Below are positions 1 to 8,482 of a DNA stretch of 49,346 bases, piece by piece. The first letter of the stretch is position 1. Every line of letters begins with the position of its first letter. The translations under genes were made by a program, and so were the position numbers. The notes under the pieces are model-generated. The model searched no databases. It was not told the origin of the DNA and saw nothing but the letters and a program-made list of their open reading frames with translations. Source of the stretch: URNF01 sp045634325 (GTDB taxonomy: Bacteria; Bacillota; Clostridia; Oscillospirales; Acutalibacteraceae); the NCBI GenBank assembly GCA_045634325.1, contig JAZRAA010000010.1, forward strand, positions 1 to 49,346, given 5' to 3'.

Positions 1-578
1 CCGAACAACAAACCGCCGGTAGCAGCGTTGTCGAGCATGGCGAATTTCACGGTCGCTTCAAAGTTTTTCACGTTGAGAGCTACACCGTTTTTCTTGAGCG
101 CCAAAGTGCTGATAGCCCAGAACAATTCACCGTCGTTTACGCCGTTACCGGTATAAACGAGACTGCGGTCTGCATCGGTTGTGCCGATAGCACCTTTTTG
201 TGCAAAGTAGAAATATCCGCCATTTTTGCCATCGCCCTCACCAAAGTAGGTGCGCACGGGAACGTTGGCATAATCCTTTACATCGTAGCACTTGCAAGAA
301 TCAAAACGCACGCTCAACCAATTATGGTTGTCTGCAGCGTTACCAGTAGCGCCTTCTGCATCAGGATTACCAAAGAAAGAGTTGTAGTTCGTGCCGCCTG
401 CCCATTGCAAGTCTGCATACGCATTCAACTCGGAGAAGTCAGCCACAAACTTCGTGGCTTCTTCTGTTTCAGCAGCTGCCGATACCGGGAATGCGCCCAT
501 AACGGACATCATACTTGTCAGCAGCGCCAGTGTGAGCATAATTGCACACACACGTTTCAAGGGTCTTGCTGTGTTCAT
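1..578 (-). CDS. Secreted protein of unknown function, N-terminal part (gene runs off the window)
   Basis: The frame is open from an ATG at 576-578 to the window edge, giving 192 residues without a stop. A GGAG ribosome binding site lies 8 nt upstream. The N-terminus is a typical Sec signal peptide: basic residues R5, K8 and R9, a hydrophobic core at about 11-30, and an S-A-A-A cleavage region near residues 33-36. The mature part is rich in Asn, Gly and aromatic residues. It includes the stretch VKNFEATVKFAML, which resembles the beta-sandwich (laminin-G or DUF1080-like) regions of large clostridial exoproteins. That comparison is only an impression. I do not recognise the family, and the C-terminus, where anchoring or catalytic domains might sit, is not visible. 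Confidence 0.8.
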   Translation of the reverse strand, partial: MNTARPLKRVCAIMLTLALLTSMMSVMGAFPVSAAAETEEATKFVADFSELNAYADLQWAGGTNYNSFFGNPDAEGATGNAADNHNWLSVRFDSCKCYDVKDYANVPVRTYFGEGDGKNGGYFYFAQKGAIGTTDADRSLVYTGNGVNDGELFWAISTLALKKNGVALNVKNFEATVKFAMLDNAATGGLLF

Positions 579-761
579 TCTCTTTTCTCCTTTTCTTAAT
601 ATTTTTATGTATATCGAGGCGCACTTCACCCCTATATAAATATACACATATATAGTAACATTTTCCTAAAATAATTCAACCCTTTTACATGAAATGCGCG
701 CTTTTGTGCAAAAACGCGGATAATAATGCAAATTTTTTCAACATACAAATGAACAATAAAG

Positions 762-796
762 CAAAAAGCGTTGTCGGTATCGACAACGCTTTTTGT
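762..796 (-). terminator. Rho-independent terminator after mscL
   Basis: A perfect inverted repeat with arms AAAAAGCGTTGTCG and CGACAACGCTTTTT closes on a 4-nt loop just past the mscL stop. The A and T runs at both ends make it potentially bidirectional. It closes the alaS-to-mscL unit. The 579-761 stretch beyond it is AT-rich and should hold the promoter of the secreted-protein gene. I found no convincing -35/-10 pair there. Confidence 0.85.
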
Positions 797-801
797 TAGG
801 T

Positions 802-1311
802 TTATTCACTTAGTTCGGACGTGCAATGCGGACAGCGAGTCGCCGAAATCGCAATTTCAGTCTTACAAAACGGACATTCTTTAGTAGTAGGCTCCGGTGT
901 GGGTTCTTCCTCTTTTTTCTTGCCGATTTCACTCAGAGAATTGATACCCTTGACCAACAGAAAAATCACAAATGCCATGATGAGAAAATCAATCACAGCC
1001 GTGATAAACGAACCGTAGTTCCAAGTGGTCACGCCAAGTTCTTTGGCAACTTCAGCCGAGGTAACCGCCGCTCTTTCCACGCCTTCGGGCAATTTCAGGA
1101 TAATGAATTGTTCGGCAAAATTCAATCCGCCGGTCAACAAACCAACAAACGGCATTACCAAGTCATTCACCACCGAGGTAACGATTTTCTGGAATGCACC
1201 GCCGATGATAACACCGACTGCCAAATCGATCACATTGCCACGCATGGCAAATGTCTTAAATTCCGCCAAAAAACCGTTCATTTTTTTACCTTGTTCTTTC
1301 AGGTTAGTCAT
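802..1311 (-). CDS. mscL: Large-conductance mechanosensitive channel MscL with a C-terminal zinc ribbon
   Basis: MscL forms a homopentameric pore in the cytoplasmic membrane that opens under tension and releases solutes during hypo-osmotic shock. The N-terminus F-K-x-F-A-M-R-G-N-V-I-D-L-A-V-G-V-I-I-G (18-37) is the family signature. TM1 spans about 26-58 and TM2 about 100-121. At 169 residues it is longer than the usual 130-150. The extra tail after the charged KKKEEE linker carries two CxxC pairs (C146/C149 and C160/C163), a probable zinc ribbon. The start at 1311 is chosen because an AGGAGG lies 9 nt upstream; Met11 would be the shorter, more canonical N-terminus. The gene overlaps the preceding exonuclease gene by 8 nt, so translation is probably coupled. 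It is the last gene before a terminator. Confidence 0.95.
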   Translation of the reverse strand: MTNLKEQGKKMNGFLAEFKTFAMRGNVIDLAVGVIIGGAFQKIVTSVVNDLVMPFVGLLTGGLNFAEQFIILKLPEGVERAAVTSAEVAKELGVTTWNYGSFITAVIDFLIMAFVIFLLVKGINSLSEIGKKKEEEPTPEPTTKECPFCKTEIAISATRCPHCTSELSE

Positions 1312-2173
1312 GTGTTGTTTCCTCCTCTGCTTTTTCTTGTTTTTCTAACAGTTTCCGCTTCACGTCCACTGCATCATACGTTTGTTTTATCTGTACGCGA
1401 GCATTAAATTTCTTTCCGCAACCTTCACAAATGCCAAGAGAGGTAAGCGAGCGATTATGCGGGCGCCATTTCTTTGAAAACACCAATTTTTTGCCGCACT
1501 CGGTACAAGAAAAGCGCAAATATTCTTTCTTAACCAACGGATGTGACACATCGGTGATAAACGTATTTTTAAACGTGACACGTGCATAAAATTCGTCATC
1601 GGCAGCACGCAGCATACTCACAAAACGCTTTTTATCATATATCTTTTGTAAGATTCTTCCGCTGAGAATGCTATCATCTAACGCGCGGTGATGCGCAACA
1701 TCCTCTTCACTAACCGACAGTGCTTCAGCCGCTTTGGAAAGAGCCGGTTGTTGTGACAACGGAATATCCGCACACACCTGATAATACGCTTGCAAGTCCA
1801 CATAAGCGTTCATGAAAGGTATGGTATCGGTCTTGCAAAAATAGCGATAATTTTCCAAGAAAACAAGCAAATCGGTGGTGCTCCACGTGAGGATCACCGT
1901 TTGTTCCTTCCCTATCCACCGCCGAAATCCCGCCATTGCACCTGTAAAAGTGCCACCATCGCTCAATTCATCATCGGTGATGTTGGTCAAATCGGTGACC
2001 AATTTAGTGAGTTTTTTACTCACTGCGGGACGAATAATTGCATGAAAACGATCCACTTCACGCATATTTTCATCCAGTTTCACGGCGCCGATTTCAATGA
2101 TTTCATTGAAATATCCATGCATTTTTTTCACAAACGCACCGTTCCACTCCAAATCAATGATAACAAAATTCAT
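1304..2173 (-). CDS. DEDDh-family 3'-5' exonuclease with a C-terminal zinc ribbon
   Basis: The N-terminal 180 residues form a DnaQ/RNase T-type exonuclease fold. Visible metal ligands are D7 and E9 in IIDLEWN, D101 in the STTDLL segment, and H162 with D167 in HHRALDD. Such enzymes remove nucleotides from 3' ends of DNA or RNA; the substrate here cannot be read from sequence. Residues 223-252 add two CxxC pairs (C223/C226, C249/C252) around a basic stretch, which suggests nucleic-acid binding. A Lys/Glu-rich tail follows. The gene starts 2 nt after the HIT gene stop and overlaps mscL by 8 nt, so it is inside the T-box-led unit. KapD-like sporulation exonucleases are relatives, but no specific role is claimed. 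Confidence 0.85.
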   Translation of the reverse strand: MNFVIIDLEWNGAFVKKMHGYFNEIIEIGAVKLDENMREVDRFHAIIRPAVSKKLTKLVTDLTNITDDELSDGGTFTGAMAGFRRWIGKEQTVILTWSTTDLLVFLENYRYFCKTDTIPFMNAYVDLQAYYQVCADIPLSQQPALSKAAEALSVSEEDVAHHRALDDSILSGRILQKIYDKKRFVSMLRAADDEFYARVTFKNTFITDVSHPLVKKEYLRFSCTECGKKLVFSKKWRPHNRSLTSLGICEGCGKKFNARVQIKQTYDAVDVKRKLLEKQEKAEEETTHD

Positions 2174-2175
2174 GT

Positions 2176-2508
2176 TTATGCCATTGCCCCCAGCGGTCTA
2201 CCCGCCAACACGTGAAAATGCAGATGAAATACAGTTTGTCCCGCCTCTTCACCGCAATTGGTGACAACGCGGTAGGATGTAATACCCATTTCCTGTGTGA
2301 TTTGGGCAATCTTCTCATAGATATATCCAACCAAATCCGCATTTTCTGCTGTCACGCAAGAGGCATCGGCGATATGCGCCTTAGGCACCACCAAAAAATG
2401 AGTGGGTGCAACAGGCGCAATATCATAAAACGCAAAAATTTTATCGTCTTCGTATACCTTTTTTGAGGGAATTTCACCCGCAATGATTTTACAAAACAGA
2501 CAATCCAT
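2176..2508 (-). CDS. HIT-family nucleotide hydrolase/transferase (HinT-like)
   Basis: This compact 110-residue protein has the HIT signature HLHFHV with histidines H95, H97 and H99; the family uses one of these as nucleophile on nucleoside phosphoramidates. The N-terminal CLFCKIIAGEIPS segment carries the Cys pair C3/C6 typical of bacterial HinT-type proteins. HinT enzymes hydrolyse aminoacyl-AMP and lysyl-AMP side products of aminoacyl-tRNA synthetases in vitro. That fits its place 16 nt downstream of alaS, but a functional link is inference. Length and motifs are complete. Confidence 0.92.
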   Translation of the reverse strand: MDCLFCKIIAGEIPSKKVYEDDKIFAFYDIAPVAPTHFLVVPKAHIADASCVTAENADLVGYIYEKIAQITQEMGITSYRVVTNCGEEAGQTVFHLHFHVLAGRPLGAMA

Positions 2509-2524
2509 ATTGCTTTTTCTCCAA

Positions 2525-5158
2525 TTATTTCAAAATCGATAACACGATATTCTCCACTGCATCCAGCGCTTTTTGTACCGATACAACGTCTTTACCACCT
2601 GCCATAGCAATGTCAGGACGACCGCCGCCTTTTCCGCCACAAACAGCCGCCACTTCACGCACGATATTACCCGCGTGAGCACCCGCTTTCACAGCGGCAG
2701 GAGCGCAATAACAACCAAATGTCACGCCACCATCATTGACACCTGCCAACACCACTACAGCGTCTTCGCCCACAGTATCACGACAGTTATCGCACATGGA
2801 GCGGATACCATCGCCTGCAACACCTTCAACCGCAGCTGCGATTACGCGCACAGTACCTACTTGTTTGGCATTACCCAGCATTTCTTTTACCTGACCCGCG
2901 CTTTGTGCCGCTTTCATATCCGCAAGCGATTTCTCTGCAATTTTCAGCTCATCCATCACCTGCGCCGCACGGCGAGCGATATCATCGGCGGTATTCGCTT
3001 TGAGCAAACCCGCAGTTTCATTCATCAAATCAGCTTGCTTTTGTATCAATTCCAACACATATCTGCCGGTGACAGCTTCGATACGACGGACACCGGCCGC
3101 AACGGAACTTTCGGATACAATACGGAACAAACCGAGTTCACCCGTGGCACCCGCATGGGTACCACCGCAGAATTCCACGGAAACATCCGGCACCGCCACA
3201 ACACGAACAACCTCGCCGTATTTTTCACCGAACAATGCCATAGCACCACGTTTTTTCGCTTCGGCAATCGGCATTTCTTCAATATCCGTTGTGATGTTCT
3301 GCAAAATCCAGCCGTTGACCATTGCTTCTACTTTTTGCAGTTCCTCTGCAGTCATGGCAGAGAAATGTGTAAAGTCAAAGCGCATACGGCTCTCATTTAC
3401 GAGCTGGCCTGCCTGCTGCACATGGGTACCCAACACTTCGCGCAAAGCAGCCTGCAACAAGTGTGCCGCCGTGTGATTACGCATGGTATCACGACGGGTG
3501 GTTTCATCCACCGTCGCAGTAGCAGTATCACCAGTACACAGAGCACCACTGACCACTTTACCGGTATGCACAACAACGCCACTATGGGTTTTCACCGTGT
3601 TCTCTACTGCGAACGAACCATTAGCGGTACAAATACAACCTTTATCACCGGTCTGACCGCCGCTTTCAGCGTAGAACGGGGTGGTATCCAACACCAGCAC
3701 AGCAGTCTCTCCCTCAGCAGCGGTTTCGGACAATTCGTTATCCTTGATAATTGCTGTAACTTTCGTTTCACAGGTCAACTTTTCATAACCCACAAAGGTA
3801 GTAGCGGGCAGTTGTTCAGCGACATTTGCGCCGCCTTTCCAAGCATCCGCACCCGCATCTTTACGAGCATTTCGTGCTCGTTGTTTTTGTTCTTTCATCA
3901 AGCAGTTGAACTCGTCTTCGTCCACCGTGAAACCTTTTTCTTCCAAAATGTCCGCAGTCAAGTCCAGCGGGAATCCATATGTGTCGTACAATTTAAACGC
4001 ATCCGCGCCCGACAGCACAGTGCCGTTGATATTCTGCAACAATTCATCCAGCAAATTAAGACCGCTGTCAATCGTTTTACCGAAAGCGACTTCTTCGGTG
4101 TGAATGAGCTTTTGAATGAAGTCTTTTTTCTCTGCCAGTTCGGGATAGGCGGACAGATTTTCTTCAATCACCGTTTGTGCTACTTCATACAAGAAAGGTT
4201 CACGAATACCGAGCAAACGGCCATGACGTGCCGCACGACGTAACAAACGACGCAACACATAGCCTCTGCCTTCATTAGAAGGCATCACGCCATCACCAAT
4301 CATAAACGTAGTCGAACGAATATGGTCGGTAATAACACGCAAGGAAACGTCCTGTTTCTCATTGTCATGGTACTGCACATTCGCAATCCGGCTGATGTGT
4401 TTCATAATGTTCTGCACGGTATCCACTTCAAACAAGTTTGCAACACCCTGCATCACACAAGCGAGACGTTCCAGACCCATACCGGTGTCGATGTTGGGGT
4501 TAGCAAGCGGGGTGTAGTTGCCTTCACCATCATTGTCAAACTGGGTGAACACCAAGTTCCAGAATTCCATGTATCTGTCACAGTCACAGCCAACACCACA
4601 AGTGGGTGAACCGCATCCGTATTCTTCACCACGGTCAAAATGCAATTCAGAGCAAGGACCGCAAGGACCGGAACCGTGTTCCCAGAAGTTATCAGCTTTA
4701 CCCAAGCGCACGATACGGTCAGGAGATACACCCACTTCTTTTGTCCAAATATCAAATGCTTGGTCATCGTCTTCATAGATGCTGATATGAATGCGTTCTT
4801 CGGGGATTTCCAAAACTTTGGTGCAGAATTCCCACGCCCAAGCGGTCGCTTCATGCTTGAAATAGTCACCGAAACTAAAGTTGCCCAGCATTTCAAAATA
4901 GGTGCCGTGACGCGCCGTCTTACCCACACGCTCGATGTCAGGGGTGCGGATACACTTCTGGCAAGTGGTCACTCGTTTGCGGGGCGGAGTGATTTCACCT
5001 GTGAAATATTTTTTCATAGGCGCCATACCCGAGTTGATGAGCAACAGGGATTTATCCCCTTGCGGCACTAACGAGAAACTGGGCAAACGTAAATGCCCTT
5101 TGCTTTCAAAAAAAGATAAGTATTTTTCGCGTAATTCATTTAAACCTGTCCATTTCAT
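2525..5158 (-). CDS. alaS: Alanyl-tRNA synthetase
   Basis: AlaRS charges tRNA-Ala and edits mischarged Ser or Gly. The 877-residue protein has the normal size and order: class II catalytic core starting with a W-x-x-L-R-E-x-Y-L-x-F-F segment, the R-H-x-T-x-F-E-M-L-G-N-F-S-F-G-D motif, a tRNA-recognition region, the editing domain with HTAAH and C-x-G-T-H zinc/editing residues, and a C-terminal DHHA1-type domain rich in Gly. I chose ATG at 5156-5158 because a GAGAGGAC ribosome binding site precedes it by about 9 nt. An in-frame GTG at 5206 would fall inside the T-box terminator. It is the first gene of a four-gene unit. Confidence 0.97.
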   Translation of the reverse strand: MKWTGLNELREKYLSFFESKGHLRLPSFSLVPQGDKSLLLINSGMAPMKKYFTGEITPPRKRVTTCQKCIRTPDIERVGKTARHGTYFEMLGNFSFGDYFKHEATAWAWEFCTKVLEIPEERIHISIYEDDDQAFDIWTKEVGVSPDRIVRLGKADNFWEHGSGPCGPCSELHFDRGEEYGCGSPTCGVGCDCDRYMEFWNLVFTQFDNDGEGNYTPLANPNIDTGMGLERLACVMQGVANLFEVDTVQNIMKHISRIANVQYHDNEKQDVSLRVITDHIRSTTFMIGDGVMPSNEGRGYVLRRLLRRAARHGRLLGIREPFLYEVAQTVIEENLSAYPELAEKKDFIQKLIHTEEVAFGKTIDSGLNLLDELLQNINGTVLSGADAFKLYDTYGFPLDLTADILEEKGFTVDEDEFNCLMKEQKQRARNARKDAGADAWKGGANVAEQLPATTFVGYEKLTCETKVTAIIKDNELSETAAEGETAVLVLDTTPFYAESGGQTGDKGCICTANGSFAVENTVKTHSGVVVHTGKVVSGALCTGDTATATVDETTRRDTMRNHTAAHLLQAALREVLGTHVQQAGQLVNESRMRFDFTHFSAMTAEELQKVEAMVNGWILQNITTDIEEMPIAEAKKRGAMALFGEKYGEVVRVVAVPDVSVEFCGGTHAGATGELGLFRIVSESSVAAGVRRIEAVTGRYVLELIQKQADLMNETAGLLKANTADDIARRAAQVMDELKIAEKSLADMKAAQSAGQVKEMLGNAKQVGTVRVIAAAVEGVAGDGIRSMCDNCRDTVGEDAVVVLAGVNDGGVTFGCYCAPAAVKAGAHAGNIVREVAAVCGGKGGGRPDIAMAGGKDVVSVQKALDAVENIVLSILK

Positions 5159-5178
5159 AGTGTTTACGTCCTCTCGAT

Positions 5179-5419
5179 AATAAAAATAAAAACACCTCTG
5201 CCCCACTCACATGGGACGGAGATGTTCCGCGGTACCACCCAAATTGCACGTTTCGTGCCTCTCAATCACCTTTAACGCAGGCACACGCCACCATTCTCCA
5301 CGGCGGGACTCCGGGACGGCGCACAGTGCATCATATAAACGGTCTTCCAGCACGCAACAGCGTGACCGTTCTCTCTGCAAATGACCCTCACTGCTTATTT
5401 CCCATCACAGTCTTTAACA
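5179..5419 (-). promoter_or_regulatory. T-box riboswitch, probably alanine-specific, upstream of alaS
   Basis: The minus strand carries the T-box core GGGTGGTACCGCG at 5228-5240, whose TGGT-type bases pair with the free CCA end of uncharged tRNA. Immediately downstream is a GC-rich hairpin (5193-5224) followed by a T-rich run (5179-5192), the terminator arm of the switch. Upstream, AGAGAG and a GACCGTT/AACGGTC stem fit stem I. A GCA triplet at 5327-5329, just before the CACTG strand that pairs with GCAGTG, is my candidate alanine specifier; GCC nearby is an alternative. Uncharged tRNA-Ala should stabilise the antiterminator and allow alaS, and probably the three genes behind it, to be transcribed. 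Confidence 0.93.
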
Positions 5420-5425
5420 ACGAAT

Positions 5426-5454
5426 AGTATAAAATATTTTACAACATTTGTCAA
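5426..5454 (-). promoter_or_regulatory. Vegetative (sigma-A type) promoter of the T-box-alaS unit
   Basis: On the minus strand a perfect TTGACA (5449-5454) is separated by 17 nt from TATACT (5426-5431). The predicted start, near 5419, is just upstream of the stem I region of the T-box leader. Confidence 0.88.
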
Positions 5455-5465
5455 CCCATTTCAAA

Positions 5466-5493
5466 AGAAATCGGCGGGCAAATCGCCCGCCGA
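5466..5493 (-). terminator. Terminator after ysxC
   Basis: Inverted arms CGGCGGGC (5472-5479) and GCCCGCCG (5485-5492) with a 5-nt loop follow the ysxC stop. The U tract is interrupted (ATTTCTTTT), so termination may be partial. It separates the protein-turnover unit from the alaS promoter. Confidence 0.7.
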
Positions 5494-5499
5494 AACACA

Positions 5500-6090
5500 T
5501 TATTCTTCCTCTTCGGTGACCGTTACAATCACGGTGCGTAACTCTTCCACACCATCACCCGTCACAGCAGAAAACGGCAGATAGCGAATGCCTTCATACG
5601 CTTCGAAAAACGCATCAAACATTGCCATGTTTTCTCTAAACTGTGTTTTGTTGAGTTTGTCGGCTTTGGTTAGTACCACCATAAACGGAATTTGCTCGTC
5701 AATCATGTAATCCAGCATCTGCACGTCATCGGCAGTGGGTTTATGGCGCATATCAATCAACTGCAATACCAACCGCAAATCGCGGTCTGCCGCAAAATAG
5801 CCGCCAATCAAATCCCGCCAGCGACGTTTTTCCGCATCCGAGACTTTCGCAAAGCCGTAACCGGGCAAATCCACAAAACGAGCAGTAGACAACTTATAAA
5901 AGTTGATAGAAGCCGTTTTGCCGGGAGTAGCACTGGTGCGGGCCAACGATTTTCTACCCAATAATTTATTGATGAGAGAGGATTTGCCAACGTTGGAACG
6001 ACCCGAAAACGCGATTTCAGGCAAGGTGTCATCCGGCAATTGAGATGCGAGTGCCGCAGACATCTCAAAAACAGCGGTTTCAATTTTCAT
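5500..6090 (-). CDS. ysxC: Ribosome-biogenesis GTPase YsxC/EngB
   Basis: This TrmE-Era-EngA-EngB-type GTPase helps assemble the large ribosomal subunit. Its 196 residues hold G1 GRSNVGKS (30-37), G3 DLPGYG (74-79) and G4 TKAD (141-144). The acidic EEEE C-terminus is short. The start codon follows the lon stop by 1 nt, and its GGAGGGTG ribosome binding site overlaps the last lon codons, so translation is coupled. The lon-ysxC adjacency is the same as in Bacillus. Confidence 0.95.
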   Translation of the reverse strand: MKIETAVFEMSAALASQLPDDTLPEIAFSGRSNVGKSSLINKLLGRKSLARTSATPGKTASINFYKLSTARFVDLPGYGFAKVSDAEKRRWRDLIGGYFAADRDLRLVLQLIDMRHKPTADDVQMLDYMIDEQIPFMVVLTKADKLNKTQFRENMAMFDAFFEAYEGIRYLPFSAVTGDGVEELRTVIVTVTEEEE

Positions 6091-6091
6091 G

Positions 6092-8419
6092 TTACACCCT
6101 CCCTGTCAATGCCGTTTTAAGAACCGTATCCAGTTGCGATGCTGCAACAAACTGCATATTGCTCTTGACTTCGGTGTCAACCTCTTCTAAATCCGGCGTA
6201 TTCTCTTCAGGAATAATCACAGTTTTCATGTGATGGGTGTATGCCGCCATGGTTTTCTCGCGTAATCCGCCGATGGGCAGTACACGACCACGCAGGGTGA
6301 TTTCACCCGTCATGGCAACGTCACCCTTCACCGGAATACCGGTGAGTGCCGAAATGATTGCCGTCGCCATGGTCACACCCGCCGACGGACCGTCTTTGGG
6401 TACAGCACCTTCCGGCACATGAATGTGAATATCCTTCGTTTTATAAAAATCCTTATCGATGTTCCACTGTGCCGCACAAGAACGAACGTAACTGATAGCT
6501 GTATGCGCCGATTCTTTCATGACATCGCCCAGAGAACCGGTGAGTTCCACTTTACCGGTACCATCCAAAATAGCCACCTCAACCGGCATGGTTTCGCCGC
6601 CGACTGCGGTCCACGCCAAGCCATTGACAACGCCCACTTGGTCTTTGACAGCAACAGTGTCATCACGGTATTTTTTCGGGCCAAGCAACGTTTCGGGAGA
6701 TTTCACCGTAACGCTCTTGCACTCCCCTGCCACCAATCGTTTTGCTACCTTACGACAGATACGACCAATGGTACGTTCTAATTCACGCACACCCGCCTCA
6801 CGTGTATAGTTGGCAATCAACACACGCAACGTTTCATCAGGAATGCGCAATTGTCTTGCGGTTAAGCCATTGCGTCTCAATTGCTTTTTAACAAGGTAAT
6901 CTTTGGCAATGTGGAACTTTTCCGCCGCCGTATAACTGGGCAACCGCAGAATATCCATACGGTCATAGAGCGGTCCGGGGATAGCATCCGCATCATTGGC
7001 TGTCGTAATGAACATTGCACCCGATAAATCAAAGGGTAAATCGAGATAATGGTCTGTAAAGGTGTTGTTCTGTTCAGCATCCAGCACCTCCAACATAGCG
7101 GAGGTGGGGTCACCACGATAATCACTCGCCATCTTATCAATCTCATCCAGCAAAATCAACGGGTTTTTGACACCCGCTTGTTGCACGGCACGGATAATAC
7201 GACCGGGCATAGAACCCAAGTAGGTACGGCGATGACCGCGGATTTCCGCTTCATCATGCACACCGCCCAAAGCCACACGCACATATTGTCTGCCGGTCGC
7301 TTCCGCCACCGACTTGGCAATGGAGGTTTTTCCCACGCCGGGAGGTCCGACAAGGCAAAGCACTTGCCCCCTCATTTCCTCCGATAAACTATGTACCGCC
7401 AAGGTTTCGATGATGTGTTCTTTTACTTTTTCCAAACCGTAGTGGTCACGGTCTAAAATTGTACGCGCTTTCTGTAAATCCAGATGCAGCGCAGTTTCCT
7501 TATTCCACGGCAAAGCAACACAAATATCCAAGTAGTTACGTACCACCGTCGCCTCGTGCGAACCGGGCGGCATTTTAGCAAGTTTATCCACTTCTTTGAG
7601 CAACACTTTCTCGGTTTCCTCGTCCAGTTGCAGGTCGCGGATTTTTTGTTTATATTCTTTAGACTCTTCCAACGGATTATCGCCGTCACCGAGTTCTTCC
7701 GCTATCACACGCATCTGCTCGCGCAGATAGTATTCCCGCTGACTTTGGTCCATGTTTTCTTGTACACGGGCATGAATTTGCTTTTCCAGTTTCAGCACTT
7801 CACATTCACGGCTCAAAATGGACATAAGCAATTCCGCACGACGCACCAACGGCAGTGTGTGTAACACCAAAGATTTCTCTTCCACCGGCATCGGCAGATT
7901 TGCCGCAATATAGTCAGCAAGATATCCTATTTTCGTAGCGGTCGCAACGCCGGTGAGCACATCCGGCGCCAATTCTTCTTGCGCCAGTTCCGCATATTCT
8001 GCAAAACGTGCACGGCATTCCCGTATCAACGCCTCTTCGTGCAAGCTTTCCAAGTTGTTGGGCTCGGGACGTTCCCGCACACTTACCATATAAAAAGGTT
8101 CGGCTTTCACCACTTCGCAAATCTTTGCACGGTATTGGCCTTCCACCAACACACGAAAACTATCCTGCGACACTCTCAAAATCTGACGCACTTTCGCAAC
8201 AACGCCTGTTGCATACAGTGCTTGTATATCCGGCTCGTCATCTGCTAAATCGCGCTGTGCAACCAAGAAAATTGTCTGGTCAACTTCCATGCAATCATGC
8301 AACGCCAACACAGATTTTTTACGTGCCACGTCAAAATGCAACAACATGCCGGGGAAAACGACTAAACCGCGCAACGGCAGCAACGGTAATGTCGCTGTAC
8401 GTATGGCTCGTTTGGTCAA
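6092..8419 (-). CDS. lon: ATP-dependent protease Lon (TTG start)
   Basis: Lon is a homohexameric AAA+ protease that degrades damaged and regulatory proteins in the cytoplasm. In the 775-residue product the N-terminal substrate-binding domain starts with LPLLPLRGLVVFPG. Walker A is GPPGVGKTS (358-366) and Walker B includes LLDEIDK. The catalytic dyad is Ser679 (PKDGPSAG) and Lys722 (GGLREK), so the enzyme is complete. The start is a TTG at 8417-8419, preceded at 9 nt by AAGGAG. An upstream in-frame TTG at 8476 lies beyond a terminator-like hairpin and would add 19 unrelated residues. Use of TTG may lower expression. The neighbours are clpX upstream and ysxC downstream. Confidence 0.96.
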   Translation of the reverse strand: MTKRAIRTATLPLLPLRGLVVFPGMLLHFDVARKKSVLALHDCMEVDQTIFLVAQRDLADDEPDIQALYATGVVAKVRQILRVSQDSFRVLVEGQYRAKICEVVKAEPFYMVSVRERPEPNNLESLHEEALIRECRARFAEYAELAQEELAPDVLTGVATATKIGYLADYIAANLPMPVEEKSLVLHTLPLVRRAELLMSILSRECEVLKLEKQIHARVQENMDQSQREYYLREQMRVIAEELGDGDNPLEESKEYKQKIRDLQLDEETEKVLLKEVDKLAKMPPGSHEATVVRNYLDICVALPWNKETALHLDLQKARTILDRDHYGLEKVKEHIIETLAVHSLSEEMRGQVLCLVGPPGVGKTSIAKSVAEATGRQYVRVALGGVHDEAEIRGHRRTYLGSMPGRIIRAVQQAGVKNPLILLDEIDKMASDYRGDPTSAMLEVLDAEQNNTFTDHYLDLPFDLSGAMFITTANDADAIPGPLYDRMDILRLPSYTAAEKFHIAKDYLVKKQLRRNGLTARQLRIPDETLRVLIANYTREAGVRELERTIGRICRKVAKRLVAGECKSVTVKSPETLLGPKKYRDDTVAVKDQVGVVNGLAWTAVGGETMPVEVAILDGTGKVELTGSLGDVMKESAHTAISYVRSCAAQWNIDKDFYKTKDIHIHVPEGAVPKDGPSAGVTMATAIISALTGIPVKGDVAMTGEITLRGRVLPIGGLREKTMAAYTHHMKTVIIPEENTPDLEEVDTEVKSNMQFVAASQLDTVLKTALTGRV

Positions 8420-8439
8420 GATAATCAACTCCTTATCGA

Positions 8440-8474
8440 AAAATGACAGCGCCGCAATTGCAAGCGGCGCTGTC
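8440..8474 (-). terminator. Hairpin terminator or attenuator between clpX and lon
   Basis: Perfect 11-nt arms GACAGCGCCGC (8445-8455) and GCGGCGCTGTC (8464-8474) enclose an 8-nt loop. On the transcribed minus strand they are followed by ATTTTT. The lon ribosome binding site comes right after it. It could end clpX transcripts and leave lon dependent on readthrough or on a promoter I cannot see. Confidence 0.8.
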
Positions 8475-8482
8475 AATCACTA

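Noticed and set aside
579..761. Promoter for the secreted protein at 1-578
   Set aside because: TTGAAT and TATATA occur but with 19-nt spacing and in very AT-rich sequence, so the match is not convincing.
2573..4243. Long open frame (about 556 codons) on the plus strand opposite alaS
   Set aside because: It is the mirror of the strongly conserved alaS coding sequence, has no ribosome binding site, and its product is rich in His, Thr and Cys without any domain.
8417..8476. Longer Lon starting at TTG 8476
   Set aside because: The upstream codon lies before the terminator hairpin and has no ribosome binding site; AAGGAG is positioned for the TTG at 8419.
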